This document shows, piece by piece, positions 9,276-18,392 of a stretch of 64,000 nt of DNA. A model generated the notes under the pieces. The model was not told the DNA's origin. It saw only the letters and a program-made list of their open reading frames with translations, and made no database searches. Numbering within the stretch: position 1 is the stretch's first letter; every line of letters begins with the position of its first letter. The stretch comes from JAAYAY01 sp964563135 (GTDB taxonomy: Bacteria; Planctomycetota; Planctomycetia; Pirellulales; Thermoguttaceae): the NCBI GenBank assembly GCA_964563135.1, contig CAZLWV010000023.1, positions 1 to 64,000 of the forward strand, written 5' to 3'. A program made the translations under genes and the position numbers.

Positions 9276-9303
9276 ACTTTAACCTTTATTAAATTAATGT
9301 CAA
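9276..9303 (-). promoter_or_regulatory. sigma70-like promoter of the DUF2089 unit
   Basis: On the minus strand TTGACA (9298-9303) is followed after 16 bases by TAAAGT (9276-9281). The region is strikingly AT-rich in an otherwise GC-rich window. The predicted transcript would start about 15-20 bases before the GTG at 9255. Confidence 0.6.
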
Positions 9304-9618
9304 CTTTCTTTTTATTGAAAAGAGAGGGAATCGCGAGGGCTGGGATCTGGCCGACCGGCACTCTCTGGAACTCAGGTTCTTTGGGGGGCTTCGTGGGATG
9401 CCGGCCGCAGGCCGCTAGTGCGGGCGGTGAACCTGGAGGGGCTGAACGGCCGTGGTGAACCTGTCGCAGGGCGTGTGGACGAGCGAGCCAGGGAGACCGG
9501 CCGCTGGCCGGCGGGGGCGGGGCAGGCTCCGGGGCAATACTCAGAAGGTATAATGTCTGGATAGTCGAACCTCGCCCGCCCCCGATCGACCGGCCAGCGG
9601 CGGGCGACTCCCGCGTCC
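9304..9618. other. divergent intergenic region with -10 candidate
   Basis: About 315 bases between the leftward DUF2089 unit and the rightward DUF1559 gene. GC-rich palindromic patches such as ACCGGCCGCTGGCCGG occur near 9497-9513. A TATAAT at 9549-9554 on the plus strand is a -10 candidate for the DUF1559 gene, but there is no good -35 at 16-18 bases. Confidence 0.45.
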
Positions 9619-10584
<966 letters not shown>

Positions 10585-10627
10585 CCCGCGGGCGGCCTGC
10601 CGCGCCTGCCAAGGGAAAGGACTAGCG

Positions 10628-10777
10628 ATGCTCCGAAGACTGACCTGCTGGCTGCCCCTGACTCTGCTGCTGGCGGCGGGGTGCGGATCCGCCGCGGTGG
10701 AGTATCCGGCGAACCCGACGCCTCCGCCAACGGCCGATCCGGTTTCAACCTCGACTCCGGCGGCCGATCCCGGCTGA
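10628..10777 (+). CDS. small Pro/Thr-rich lipoprotein
   Basis: A 49-residue predicted lipoprotein. The signal peptide ends in the lipobox LAAGC, with the modified Cys at residue 19, and the mature part is a short tail rich in Pro, Thr and Ala. AAAGGA stands about 7 bases before the ATG. It lies 43 bases after the DUF1559 gene and is probably co-transcribed. Planctomycete DUF1559 genes are often followed by such tiny lipoproteins; the role is unknown. Confidence 0.7.
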   Translation: MLRRLTCWLPLTLLLAAGCGSAAVEYPANPTPPPTADPVSTSTPAADPG

Positions 10778-10907
10778 ATGGCGGACCTGACGCGCCGGCC
10801 ACTGCCGCAGTCGGCGCCGCCGCGCGGAAGGCAACCGACCGGTTCGCGCGCTCCGCATCGGGGCCCAGCCGGCAGGCCGACGCGGTGCGAGATACCAAGA
10901 ACGCACA

Positions 10908-10940
10908 CGGGGGTGCGAATCCTGCCGACTCGCACCCCCG
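10908..10940. terminator. hairpin between convergent genes, possible two-way terminator
   Basis: CGGGGGTGCGA (10908-10918) pairs perfectly with TCGCACCCCCG (10930-10940) across an 11-base loop. It lies between the lipoprotein gene, which ends at 10777 on the plus strand, and rplQ, which ends at 11047 on the minus strand. There is only a weak T-rich stretch on either side, so termination is inferred from position and stem strength. Confidence 0.5.
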
Positions 10941-11046
10941 AGGTGGATTTCGTTCGTGCCAGCGGGCCACTTGCGGCAGCCGGCCGGGATCAACCGGGTC
11001 CTGAGCGAGCAGGAACGACCTGGCGAAGCGGCCTCCGCAGCGGGCT

Positions 11047-11691
11047 TTAGTCCCTCGTCTGGTCGGACTGGCTCTCCTCGGACGCGTCAGCATCCGACGA
11101 ATGATCGGAGTCTTCCTGGACGACCTCATCCTGGTCGAAGGCCGGCTTCTCGCTGGTCTGGCGAACACGGTCATGGACGCCGACGAACTCAAGGATGGCC
11201 CGGGCGCCCGCATCACCCAGGCGCGGGCTGGCGAGCTTCAGGATCCGGGTGTAGCCCCCGTTACGGTCGGCGAAGCGCGGACCGATCTCGTCGAACAGGA
11301 CCGCGACCGCCTGCTTGTCGCCGAGCAGCCGGAGGGCGCGGCGTCTGGCCGCCACGACCGGGGCGATCGCCTTATTCCACTGCTGCCAGCCGTCACTCTG
11401 GCGCCACAAACGCCAGGCGTCGGAACCGCGTTCGGCTTCGGACTCGAGCCGGTCGGCGGCTTCCTGGTGCCGCAGGCTGTGCCGGGCGATGGTGACACAC
11501 TTCTCGACCAGGGGACGAACCTCCTTGGCCTTTTGCAGCGTTGTCACGATGCGGCCCTTGACCTGGGGCGCGTTCTTGTCGAACTCGGCGTCGCGCTCGG
11601 TGAGGATCAGGGCGGAGGCGAGGTTCCTCAGGAGAGCCCTCTGGTGGCTCGGATTGCGGCCGAACTTACGGCCTTTCTTTCGATGTCGCAT
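11047..11691 (-). CDS. rplQ: 50S ribosomal protein L17, enlarged form
   Basis: Large-subunit protein L17 at the end of the ribosomal superoperon. The N-terminus MRHRKKGRKFGRNPSHQRAL and the C-terminal GPRFADRNGGYTRILKLASP block are diagnostic. At 214 residues it is far longer than the roughly 120 of typical bacteria. The extra length sits in three places: a short insert after residue 31, an approximately 40-residue insert between the helix KCVTIARHS and AARRRALRLLGDK (about residues 73-112), rich in Trp and charged residues, and an acidic Ser/Asp/Glu-rich tail of about 40 residues. The gene is 144 bases downstream of rpoA. Confidence 0.95.
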   Translation of the reverse strand: MRHRKKGRKFGRNPSHQRALLRNLASALILTERDAEFDKNAPQVKGRIVTTLQKAKEVRPLVEKCVTIARHSLRHQEAADRLESEAERGSDAWRLWRQSDGWQQWNKAIAPVVAARRRALRLLGDKQAVAVLFDEIGPRFADRNGGYTRILKLASPRLGDAGARAILEFVGVHDRVRQTSEKPAFDQDEVVQEDSDHSSDADASEESQSDQTRD

Positions 11692-11835
11692 GGCTGTTCG
11701 ATCGATTCACGGATAGAGTTGTCTTCTCGTCGCCCCGCCGTCCGAGGCGAGGCCCTGGTTTGGCCGCCGCGATGGCCGGAAGGCTGCAATCCCTGCCTGG
11801 GCGCCTTCCTCGCTCGCGGTTCACATAGGTAGATA

Positions 11836-12834
11836 CTACAGAGGGCTCGCCGCCGCCGGCGGAACGCGCATTCCCAGCCGCAGGCCGAAATCGGCCAGTT
11901 TCTCCCGGACTTCGTTGAGCGTCGTCTCGCCGAAATTGCGAACCTCCAGCAACTGGTCCTCCTGACAGACCACCAAGTCGCGGACCGTACGGATGTTTTC
12001 CGATTCGAGGCAGTTCGTGGCCCGGACCGACAGGTTCAGCTCGGCCAGGCTCATCGACAGCTTTGCCTCGACGGCCGGATCGAGGCCGCTCGAGCTGGCG
12101 GCCTTGACGCCGGTATGGATCTTACTGCCCAGTTCGCTGTACTGCACAAACGGGTTGAGGTGTTTCCGCAGGATCTTGGCGGCCTCCACAAGCGCCATTT
12201 CCGGACCGATGGCTCCGTCGGTCCAGATCTCGATCGTGAGCTTGTCGTAGTTGGTCTTCTGCCCGACGCGGGTTTCCTCCACCTCGTAGCGAACCCGGGT
12301 CACGGGGCTGAAGGCTGCGTCGACCGGAATCGAGCCGATCTCCTGCGACGGGTCGCCGTGCTCGGTTGCAGGAACGTAACCGCGGCCGTTCTCGACCACC
12401 ATTTCCATGACAAAGGGAACGTCGTCGGTCAGGGTGGCCAGGACGTGATCCCTGTTGATCACGTCGATCGATTCGTCGGTCTGGATATCGGCTCCGGTGA
12501 TCACGCCGCGCTGGTTTTTTTCGACGCGGAGGACCCGGGTCTGCTGGCTGTGATTGCGGACCACGAGCGACTTGACGTTGAGCACGATGTCGGTAACGTC
12601 TTCGACGACGCCGGGGAGCGTGGTGAACTCATGCTGGGCGCCGTGAAGATGGAGCCGCGTGATCGCGCTGCCTTCGAGGCTGGAAAGCATGATGCGGCGA
12701 AGACTGTTGCCGATACTTGCCCCGAAGCCGCGTTCGAACGGCTCGGCCGTGAACTTGCCGTACGTTGCCGTCAAGGACTCCTTATCGCACGATACTTGAC
12801 TGGGAAGCTCAAGCCCGCGCCATCGAATTCGCAT
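11836..12834 (-). CDS. rpoA: RNA polymerase alpha subunit
   Basis: The 332-residue alpha subunit of RNA polymerase. The N-terminal assembly domain contains the dimerisation helix signature ERGFGASIGNSLRRIMLSSL (about residues 33-52). The C-terminal domain (from about 255) has two helix-hairpin-helix elements, LNLSVRATNCLESENIRTV and LLEVRNFGETTLNEVREKL, which contact upstream DNA and activators. Length is normal. It lies between rpsD and rplQ in the alpha part of the operon. Confidence 0.97.
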   Translation of the reverse strand: MRIRWRGLELPSQVSCDKESLTATYGKFTAEPFERGFGASIGNSLRRIMLSSLEGSAITRLHLHGAQHEFTTLPGVVEDVTDIVLNVKSLVVRNHSQQTRVLRVEKNQRGVITGADIQTDESIDVINRDHVLATLTDDVPFVMEMVVENGRGYVPATEHGDPSQEIGSIPVDAAFSPVTRVRYEVEETRVGQKTNYDKLTIEIWTDGAIGPEMALVEAAKILRKHLNPFVQYSELGSKIHTGVKAASSSGLDPAVEAKLSMSLAELNLSVRATNCLESENIRTVRDLVVCQEDQLLEVRNFGETTLNEVREKLADFGLRLGMRVPPAAASPL

Positions 12835-12872
12835 TGGACCCTCCGATTGATTGAAGGACGACTCGAAATGGA

Positions 12873-13499
12873 CTACTTCGAGCAGAGCTCGACGATCAGT
12901 TGCGGCTCGATCGGAATCGAGACGTCCTCCGCCTCGGGCAGCCGGACCATGTGTCCTTCGGGTTTCTGCCCCTCGACACGGACCAAGAACTCGGGGACTT
13001 CGCGGCTGGATTCCGCGAGGCCGGCCTGGACCAATTCCAAACTACTCTTGTGTTCTTTGACCCCGATCACGTCGCCGACGCGAAGCTCGTAGCTGGGGAT
13101 GTCGACGCGGCGGCCGTTGACGGTGATGTGGCCGTGGCAGACCATCTGGCGGGCGGCGGCTCGGGAGAGCCCCCATCCGAGGCGATGGACGACATTGTCC
13201 AGCCGGCGTTCGAGCAGGCTCATGAGGATCTTGCCGGTGTTTCCGGTGCCTCGATCCGCCCGGGCGAAATAGAGGCGGAACTGCCGCTCGAGCACTCCGT
13301 AGTAATGTTTGACCTTCTGCTTTTCGCGCAGGTGGATGCCGTAGTCGGTCAACTTACCGCGGCGGAAGGTATGCATGCCCGGCGGGTTCTGCCGCCGCTC
13401 GACGGCGCACTTCTCCGTATCGCAGCGCGTGCCCTTGAGGAACAACTTGCCCCCCTCGCGGCGGCACATGCGACAAACCGCTCCCGTATAACGTGCCAT
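12873..13499 (-). CDS. rpsD: 30S ribosomal protein S4, zinc-binding form
   Basis: The 208-residue S4 protein, a primary 16S rRNA binder that starts assembly of the body of the small subunit. The zinc-binding version is visible: Cys9, Cys12, Cys26 and Cys31. The S4 RNA-binding domain lies around residues 98-160 (LERRLDNVVHRLGWGLSRAA and GHITVNGRRVDIPSYELRVGD). Its location between rpsK and rpoA is the arrangement of the alpha operon in many bacteria. Confidence 0.97.
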   Translation of the reverse strand: MARYTGAVCRMCRREGGKLFLKGTRCDTEKCAVERRQNPPGMHTFRRGKLTDYGIHLREKQKVKHYYGVLERQFRLYFARADRGTGNTGKILMSLLERRLDNVVHRLGWGLSRAAARQMVCHGHITVNGRRVDIPSYELRVGDVIGVKEHKSSLELVQAGLAESSREVPEFLVRVEGQKPEGHMVRLPEAEDVSIPIEPQLIVELCSK

Positions 13500-13606
13500 G
13501 CCTGTCTCTCACTCCCAACCAAATAGGACTTGATGTTTTGCTCTGGATGACGGCCGGACACGGTCCGCCAGGGAATGCTCCCGCAGCGTTGCCGGCCAGG
13601 GGACGA

Positions 13607-13987
13607 TCAGACGCGGCGGCGCTTCTTGGGACGGCAACCGTTGTGGGGCAGCGGCGTCACGTCTTCGATCGATTTGACGGTCAGACCGGCCGCCTGCAGC
13701 GCGGTGATGGCGCTTTCGCGGCCGCTTCCCGGGCCTTTCACGCGCACGTCGACTTCCTTCATACCGAACTTCACCGCCTTTTCGGCAGCCTGCTGGGCGG
13801 CCATTTGCCCGGCAAACGGCGTGCTCTTCCGGCTGCCCTTGAAGCTGACGGTGCCGGCACTGGCCCAACACAGGGTATCGCCCTTGGTGTCGGTGATGGT
13901 GACCGTGGTGTTGTTGAATGTCGCACGGATGTGGGCGACACCCACGGTCACGTTACGACGCGCTTTTCTTCGTTTGCTCTTAGCCAC
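13607..13987 (-). CDS. rpsK: 30S ribosomal protein S11
   Basis: S11 of the small-subunit platform, 126 residues, normal length. Signature stretches are VAHIRATFNNTTVTITDTKG (residues 17-36), MAAQQAAEKA and the C-terminal PHNGCRPKKRRRV. The gene sits 99 bases after rpsM and 107 bases before rpsD. Confidence 0.97.
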   Translation of the reverse strand: MAKSKRRKARRNVTVGVAHIRATFNNTTVTITDTKGDTLCWASAGTVSFKGSRKSTPFAGQMAAQQAAEKAVKFGMKEVDVRVKGPGSGRESAITALQAAGLTVKSIEDVTPLPHNGCRPKKRRRV

Positions 13988-14086
13988 CGCTCGCTATGCT
14001 CCTAACTGAGTCGCGTGGTTGCTCATGTATTGCCAATTCCAGGTTGAAGCCGCCATGGCGCGGCCAGGGCACCGCCGACGCGGTCC

Positions 14087-14470
14087 CTAGCGCAGGTCCT
14101 TGACGCCCTTCTTTCCGGCCACGGTCTTCTTCGGGCCCTTGCGAGTGCGGGCGTTGGTTCGGGTCCGCTGGCCCCGAACGGGCAGGCCGCGACGGTGCCG
14201 CAACCCGCGATAACAGCCGATATCGCGAAGGCGAGTAATGTTCTGATTGATCTGGCGGCGGAGCTGCCCTTCCACCACGTAGTCCTTGTCAAGGAGCGCC
14301 GCAAGACGCCCCAGCTCATCTTCCCGGAGCTCACGGGCGCGGATTTGCGGGTCGATTCCGGCCTTGTGACACAGCTCTCTGGCGGTCTTGCGGCCAACGC
14401 CATACAGGTAGGTCAACGAGACGACGGCAGGGCGGTCGTTCGGAATGTCAACACCCAGCAAACGCGGCAT
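14087..14470 (-). CDS. rpsM: 30S ribosomal protein S13
   Basis: S13 of the small-subunit head, 127 residues, which contacts the P-site tRNA and L5. The N-terminus PRLLGVDIPNDRPAVVSLTY, the helix-two-turn-helix GVGRKTARELCHKAGID and the basic C-terminus RGLPVRGQRTRTNARTRKG are all present. GGGAGAAATC stands before the ATG. It follows rpmJ by 176 bases, with no gene in between. Confidence 0.97.
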   Translation of the reverse strand: MPRLLGVDIPNDRPAVVSLTYLYGVGRKTARELCHKAGIDPQIRARELREDELGRLAALLDKDYVVEGQLRRQINQNITRLRDIGCYRGLRHRRGLPVRGQRTRTNARTRKGPKKTVAGKKGVKDLR

Positions 14471-14646
14471 AGGATTTCTCCCGTCAGAGGCCGATGGGCG
14501 GCCCGAATTGATCTCGAATCGGTTCGGCTCCCCTCATCGGTGGAGCTTCGAACGCATGGTCTGTTCAGTAGGAAACTGCCTTGGGGGAAGTTGCTCCCAA
14601 CCCTGCGGCGCGCGATCCAGGCCCATGAAAGGCGTGAACCGCAGTA

Positions 14647-14760
14647 CTAACCCTGTCGTTGTTTGTGGCGAGGATTCGTGCACACGACGTAGATAACGCC
14701 CCGGCGGCGCACGATCTTGCAGTTTTCGCAAATCCGCTTCACGCTGGCACGGACTTTCAT
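14647..14760 (-). CDS. rpmJ: 50S ribosomal protein L36, zinc-ribbon form
   Basis: A 37-residue protein read directly from the minus strand: it starts MKVRASVKRICENCKIVRRR and ends in NPRHKQRQG. The zinc ligands Cys11, Cys14, Cys27 and His32 mark the zinc-binding form of L36. The length is that of the normal family. It sits in the classical place between map and rpsM, where infA would often precede it. A good promoter lies just upstream. Confidence 0.95.
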   Translation of the reverse strand: MKVRASVKRICENCKIVRRRGVIYVVCTNPRHKQRQG

Positions 14761-14803
14761 CTCAAGCTACCTTCTTTGGCAAACTGGCGGGGCAAAGCAC
14801 CTC

Positions 14804-14833
14804 AGTATAGACGATGCGATACCGACCTGCCAA
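14804..14833 (-). promoter_or_regulatory. internal promoter ahead of rpmJ
   Basis: Minus-strand TTGGCA (14828-14833), 18-base spacer, TATACT (14804-14809). It lies in the 221-base gap between map and rpmJ and would start transcription about 35-38 bases before the rpmJ ATG. It would let rpmJ-rpsM-rpsK-rpsD-rpoA-rplQ be made apart from the S10-spc genes. Confidence 0.6.
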
Positions 14834-14981
14834 GGGCCCGACCGCTTGGATTCCGCCTCCGAAGGCGGCCTGCCAGCGCGACAGGGCCCGATTATCATGT
14901 TATCCTTGTCTTGCCATGCACCCCAGAGCGTCTATTTATCGCAAACATCCCGCTCGCTGACAAGCGGAACTGCCGGCAGAC

Positions 14982-15803
14982 TCAGAGCAATCGCTCCTCG
15001 TGCGCTGCGGGGCCGGCCGTCAGGACCATCGGCCCCGATTCGGTCATGGCTATCGTGTGCTCGAAATGAGCACTTGGCTTCTTGTCTACGGTGATCTGGG
15101 TCCAATGATCGGCCATGGTCCGGACCTTCTTGGTACCCATATTCACCATCGGCTCAACGGCGATGATCAGCCCGGGAACGAGCCGAAAATCGCCGTTTCG
15201 CCGCAACTGATCGCTCACAAAATTCGGCACCTGAGGATCCTCGTGCATCTCCCGGCCGATGCCGTGCCCCACAAAGGCCTCCACGACGGAGAACCCGGCC
15301 TCCTTGACATAGCGTTCCATTTCGGCCGCCACATCGCTCCAGAAGGTCTTCTTGCCCATCAGGTCGATCGCCAAGTCAAGGGTCTGCCGGGTGACGTCGA
15401 CCAGGCGTTGAACCTCCGGATCGATCTTGCCGATCCCATGGGTGGCCGCCGCATCGCCGCACCAGCCATCGACCTTGCAGCCGGTATCGATACTGACGAT
15501 GTCGCCTTCCAGGAGCTTGCGCGGCCCCGGAATTCCGTGGACGACCTCCTCGTTGACCGAGATGCAGGTCACCGCGGGAAACGGGACTCGTCCAGGAACA
15601 CCCTTGAAGAGGGGCCGGGCCCCGTGCTTCAGGAAAAAGGCTTCCACAGCCGCATCAATCTCACCGGTCGTCACTCCTGGCTGAAGGAGCGACTGAGCCA
15701 ACTGGTGCGCGTGCCAGACCATCAAACCGGCCCGACGCATCATGGCAATCTCACGACTCGAACGGAGAATCTGCACGCCTTCAAGTACTCCTCGGTTCCG
15801 CAT
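14982..15803 (-). CDS. map: methionine aminopeptidase, type I
   Basis: The 273-residue type I methionine aminopeptidase removes the initiator Met from new proteins using a two-metal centre. The metal ligands are visible in order: Asp in VSIDTGCKVDGWCGDAAAT (both Asp ligands), His in GHGIGREMHEDP, Glu in IAVEPMVN and the last Glu in FEHTIAMTE. The N-terminus IQ-like ILRSSREIAMMRRAG is typical. It is downstream of adk by 54 bases, the usual secY-adk-map order. Confidence 0.96.
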   Translation of the reverse strand: MRNRGVLEGVQILRSSREIAMMRRAGLMVWHAHQLAQSLLQPGVTTGEIDAAVEAFFLKHGARPLFKGVPGRVPFPAVTCISVNEEVVHGIPGPRKLLEGDIVSIDTGCKVDGWCGDAAATHGIGKIDPEVQRLVDVTRQTLDLAIDLMGKKTFWSDVAAEMERYVKEAGFSVVEAFVGHGIGREMHEDPQVPNFVSDQLRRNGDFRLVPGLIIAVEPMVNMGTKKVRTMADHWTQITVDKKPSAHFEHTIAMTESGPMVLTAGPAAHEERLL

Positions 15804-15857
15804 GCCAACGGGAGGTTTTCAACTCTGTCGACGCACGCAGCTCCGTACCGCTACCAA

Positions 15858-16418
15858 TCAACCTGCCAGGGGGTCCAGAACGGCCTGAACGCGGTCGAAG
15901 ATTTCTTCGATGGTTCCCAGACCGTCAATCGACCTGAGCAGGCCGGCCTTACCGTAGTAGTCCAACAGGGGGGACGTCTGGTTGCGGTAAGCAACCAGCC
16001 GTTGCCTGATCACCTCGGGCGTGTCGTCGGCCCGCCCCCGCCCGGCGAGCCGCTGAAACAGTTCGTCTTCGGGGACCTTCAGCTCGAGCACGCCATCCAG
16101 GGGCGTTCCTTTGTGGGCCAGCATCTTGTCGAGGGCTTCGGCCTGCGCGATCGTCCGCGGAAAGCCGTCCAGGAGGTATCCGCCCTCACAATCGCGCTGG
16201 CCCAGGCGCTCCCGGATGATCTCGACGATGATGTCGTCGGGCACCAGCGCGCCGCTGGACATGTAGTGGTCGGCCTTTTTGCCGACTTCCGTCTGTGCAT
16301 CACGAGCCGCCCGGAGCATGTCGCCGGTGGAGAGGTGAGCCAGCCGGTATTTTTTGATCATGCGTTCGGCCTGGGTTCCCTTTCCGGCTCCCGGCGGTCC
16401 GATGAATACGATTCTCAT
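15858..16418 (-). CDS. adk: adenylate kinase, short-lid form
   Basis: A 186-residue adenylate kinase (ATP + AMP to 2 ADP). The P-loop GPPGAGKGTQ is at residues 7-16, the AMP site includes LLDGFPRTIAQAEAL (around 82-96), and the lid is reduced to AGRGRADDTPEVIRQRL with no zinc-binding Cys. It starts 19 bases after secY, so expression is tied to the translocon and ribosome genes. Confidence 0.96.
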   Translation of the reverse strand: MRIVFIGPPGAGKGTQAERMIKKYRLAHLSTGDMLRAARDAQTEVGKKADHYMSSGALVPDDIIVEIIRERLGQRDCEGGYLLDGFPRTIAQAEALDKMLAHKGTPLDGVLELKVPEDELFQRLAGRGRADDTPEVIRQRLVAYRNQTSPLLDYYGKAGLLRSIDGLGTIEEIFDRVQAVLDPLAG

Positions 16419-16437
16419 GGCGGGTGTCCCTCAGACG

Positions 16438-17799
16438 CTATTCCAGGAGGCCCTTGTAGTTCCGCATGACCAGGTGGCTGTCGATCTTCTGGACCAGATC
16501 GAACGCCACGCTCACGGCGATCAGCAGCCCGGTTCCGCCGTAAAACCCGGCGACGGAGTAGGGAATATTCATCCAAGAGGCGATCAGGGTCGGGATCACC
16601 GCGACCAGTGCCAGGAATCCGGCCCCCACGTAGGTGATGCGGACCATGACCTTTTCCAGGTAGTCGGCGGTGCGTTTTCCGGGCCGGTAGCCGGGAATAA
16701 ACGTGCCGTAATTCTTCAGGTTGTCGGCCATATCCTTGGGGTTGAACGTGATGGCCGTCCAGAAATAGCAGAAGAAGTAGATCAGGCCGATGTAAAGGAT
16801 GTTGTAGATGAAGCCTTCGCCGCGATGGAAGACATTCTTCACCGTTTCCATGACCTGGCCGAACGGGGTGGTGGGGTCGAACCACTGGGCGATCCAGCCA
16901 AAACCGACGGAGGGGAACAGGAGCAAGCTGCTGGCAAAAATGATCGGCATGACGCCGGCCTGGTTGACCCGCAGCGGCAGGTACTGCCGCGACCCGCCGA
17001 AGACCCGGCGCCCGCGGACGTGCTTGGCGCTCTGGGTGGGAATACGCCGCTGCCCCTGGGTGATGAACACCACGCCGGCCACGACGGCCACGAACAGTGC
17101 CGCGAGCACCAGGAGCGTCTCGACGCCGAACTGTCCGCCGCCGAGTTCGAACCCGTTCCGCAGCATCGGCCTGAGTAGTTCCATGCCGGCCGCGGGCATC
17201 TGGGCGAGGATACCCGCCATAATCAGGAGGCTGATCCCGTTACCGATTCCGTATTCGTCGATCTGCTCGCCCAACCACATGAGGAACGTAGTGCCGGCGG
17301 TCATGGTGAGCACGGCGGTGATCTTCCACCCCAGCAAGAGATTGCCATTGACCAGGTACTCGTCGCGGACGATACCCCAGCCAGGCGACGCCAGCAGGCT
17401 CACCCAGAACCAGCTTTGCACGAGGCAGATGCCGACGGTGGCGTAGCGGGTGTACTCGTTGATCTTCTTGCGGCCGCTCTCGCCTTCTTTCTGCAGCCGT
17501 TCGAGCGGTTCCCAGACGGTGCCGAGAAGCTGGAAGATGATCGACGCGGAGATGTAGGGCATGATGCCGAGGCCGAAGATCGTGGCCTGGGTCAGATTGC
17601 TGGCGCTGAAGGTGGCCACGCGGTTGAGGACATCGGTGAGCTCGTTCTCACCTCCGAAGAGCCCGGTCATTTTGCTCGTATCGACGAACGGCAGCATGAT
17701 CTGCCAGCCGATGCGGTAAATAGCGAGAAATCCCAGGGTCAGCAGGATCTTGGTCCGCAACTCAGGGATCGCGAAAACGATACGTGTTTTCTCCCACAT
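16438..17799 (-). CDS. secY: preprotein translocase subunit SecY
   Basis: The 453-residue channel subunit of the Sec translocon with ten membrane helices. Conserved pieces include GLGIMPYISASIIFQLL (plug/lateral gate region, around residues 75-92), NGISLLIMAGI, and the cytoplasmic loop IPTQSAKHVRGRRVFGG. The extended segment PKDMADNLKNYGTFIPGYRPGKRTADYLEKV near residues 340-370 is the classic helix 8-9 loop region that binds SecA and ribosomes. It follows rplO by 107 bases. Confidence 0.97.
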   Translation of the reverse strand: MWEKTRIVFAIPELRTKILLTLGFLAIYRIGWQIMLPFVDTSKMTGLFGGENELTDVLNRVATFSASNLTQATIFGLGIMPYISASIIFQLLGTVWEPLERLQKEGESGRKKINEYTRYATVGICLVQSWFWVSLLASPGWGIVRDEYLVNGNLLLGWKITAVLTMTAGTTFLMWLGEQIDEYGIGNGISLLIMAGILAQMPAAGMELLRPMLRNGFELGGGQFGVETLLVLAALFVAVVAGVVFITQGQRRIPTQSAKHVRGRRVFGGSRQYLPLRVNQAGVMPIIFASSLLLFPSVGFGWIAQWFDPTTPFGQVMETVKNVFHRGEGFIYNILYIGLIYFFCYFWTAITFNPKDMADNLKNYGTFIPGYRPGKRTADYLEKVMVRITYVGAGFLALVAVIPTLIASWMNIPYSVAGFYGGTGLLIAVSVAFDLVQKIDSHLVMRNYKGLLE

Positions 17800-17906
17800 C
17801 GCTCGCTCCGTGCTTAAGGATCAACCGACAAATTGACTTGCTGGCAAGTTCACTCACGGCCGGCCCTGCAAATCCCGCCAGTCGTCCGTATCGCGTACCA
17901 GCGGTG

Positions 17907-18392
17907 CTAATTGGCTTTCTGCTTGCTCTTGACGACAGGTTTCTTTGCCGGAAGGGGTACCGTCTGACCACCGGCCTTCTCGATCTTCTCTTGGGCCGAT
18001 TTGCTGAACCGGTGAGCCGAGACGGTCAGCTTCTTGCTCAACTCGCCGTCGCCCAACACCTTAAGTACGTCGAAACAACCCTTGGCCAGGTTCTTCGTCT
18101 TGAGACTGGCAAGAGTGACCTCATCGCCGTCGTTGAAGGCGGCATCGAGATCGCCCACGTTGACGACGGCGACCACATCGGCCCACTTGTTGTTGAATCC
18201 ACGTTTAGGGATCCGGCGGACGAGCGGCATCTGGCCGCCTTCGAACGTGGGATGGGCCGAGAACCCCGCGCGCTGGCCTTGTCCCTTATGCCCGCGGCCG
18301 GCAGTCTTTCCGAGCCCTGAGCCTGGCCCGCGCCCGACGCGTTTCCGCTTCTTGAACTTGTGAATACCACGATGGACGTCGTTGAGATTCAT
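17907..18392 (-). CDS. rplO: 50S ribosomal protein L15
   Basis: A 161-residue L15. The Gly-rich N-terminus KKRKRVGRGPGSGLGKTAGR and KGQGQRAGFSAHPTFEGGQM are diagnostic. It begins inside the last codons of rpsE (4-base ATGA overlap, 18389-18392), so it is translationally coupled to it. The gene for L30, which lies between S5 and L15 in many bacteria, is absent. Confidence 0.97.
   Translation of the reverse strand: MNLNDVHRGIHKFKKRKRVGRGPGSGLGKTAGRGHKGQGQRAGFSAHPTFEGGQMPLVRRIPKRGFNNKWADVVAVVNVGDLDAAFNDGDEVTLASLKTKNLAKGCFDVLKVLGDGELSKKLTVSAHRFSKSAQEKIEKAGGQTVPLPAKKPVVKSKQKAN

Noticed and set aside
9549..9554. Full sigma70 promoter for the DUF1559 gene
   Set aside because: The TATAAT is good but no -35 is found at 16-18 bases and there is no TG extension; kept only as a candidate -10.
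14471..14646. Hidden infA between rpmJ and rpsM
   Set aside because: The 176-base gap is too short and no frame resembles IF-1.
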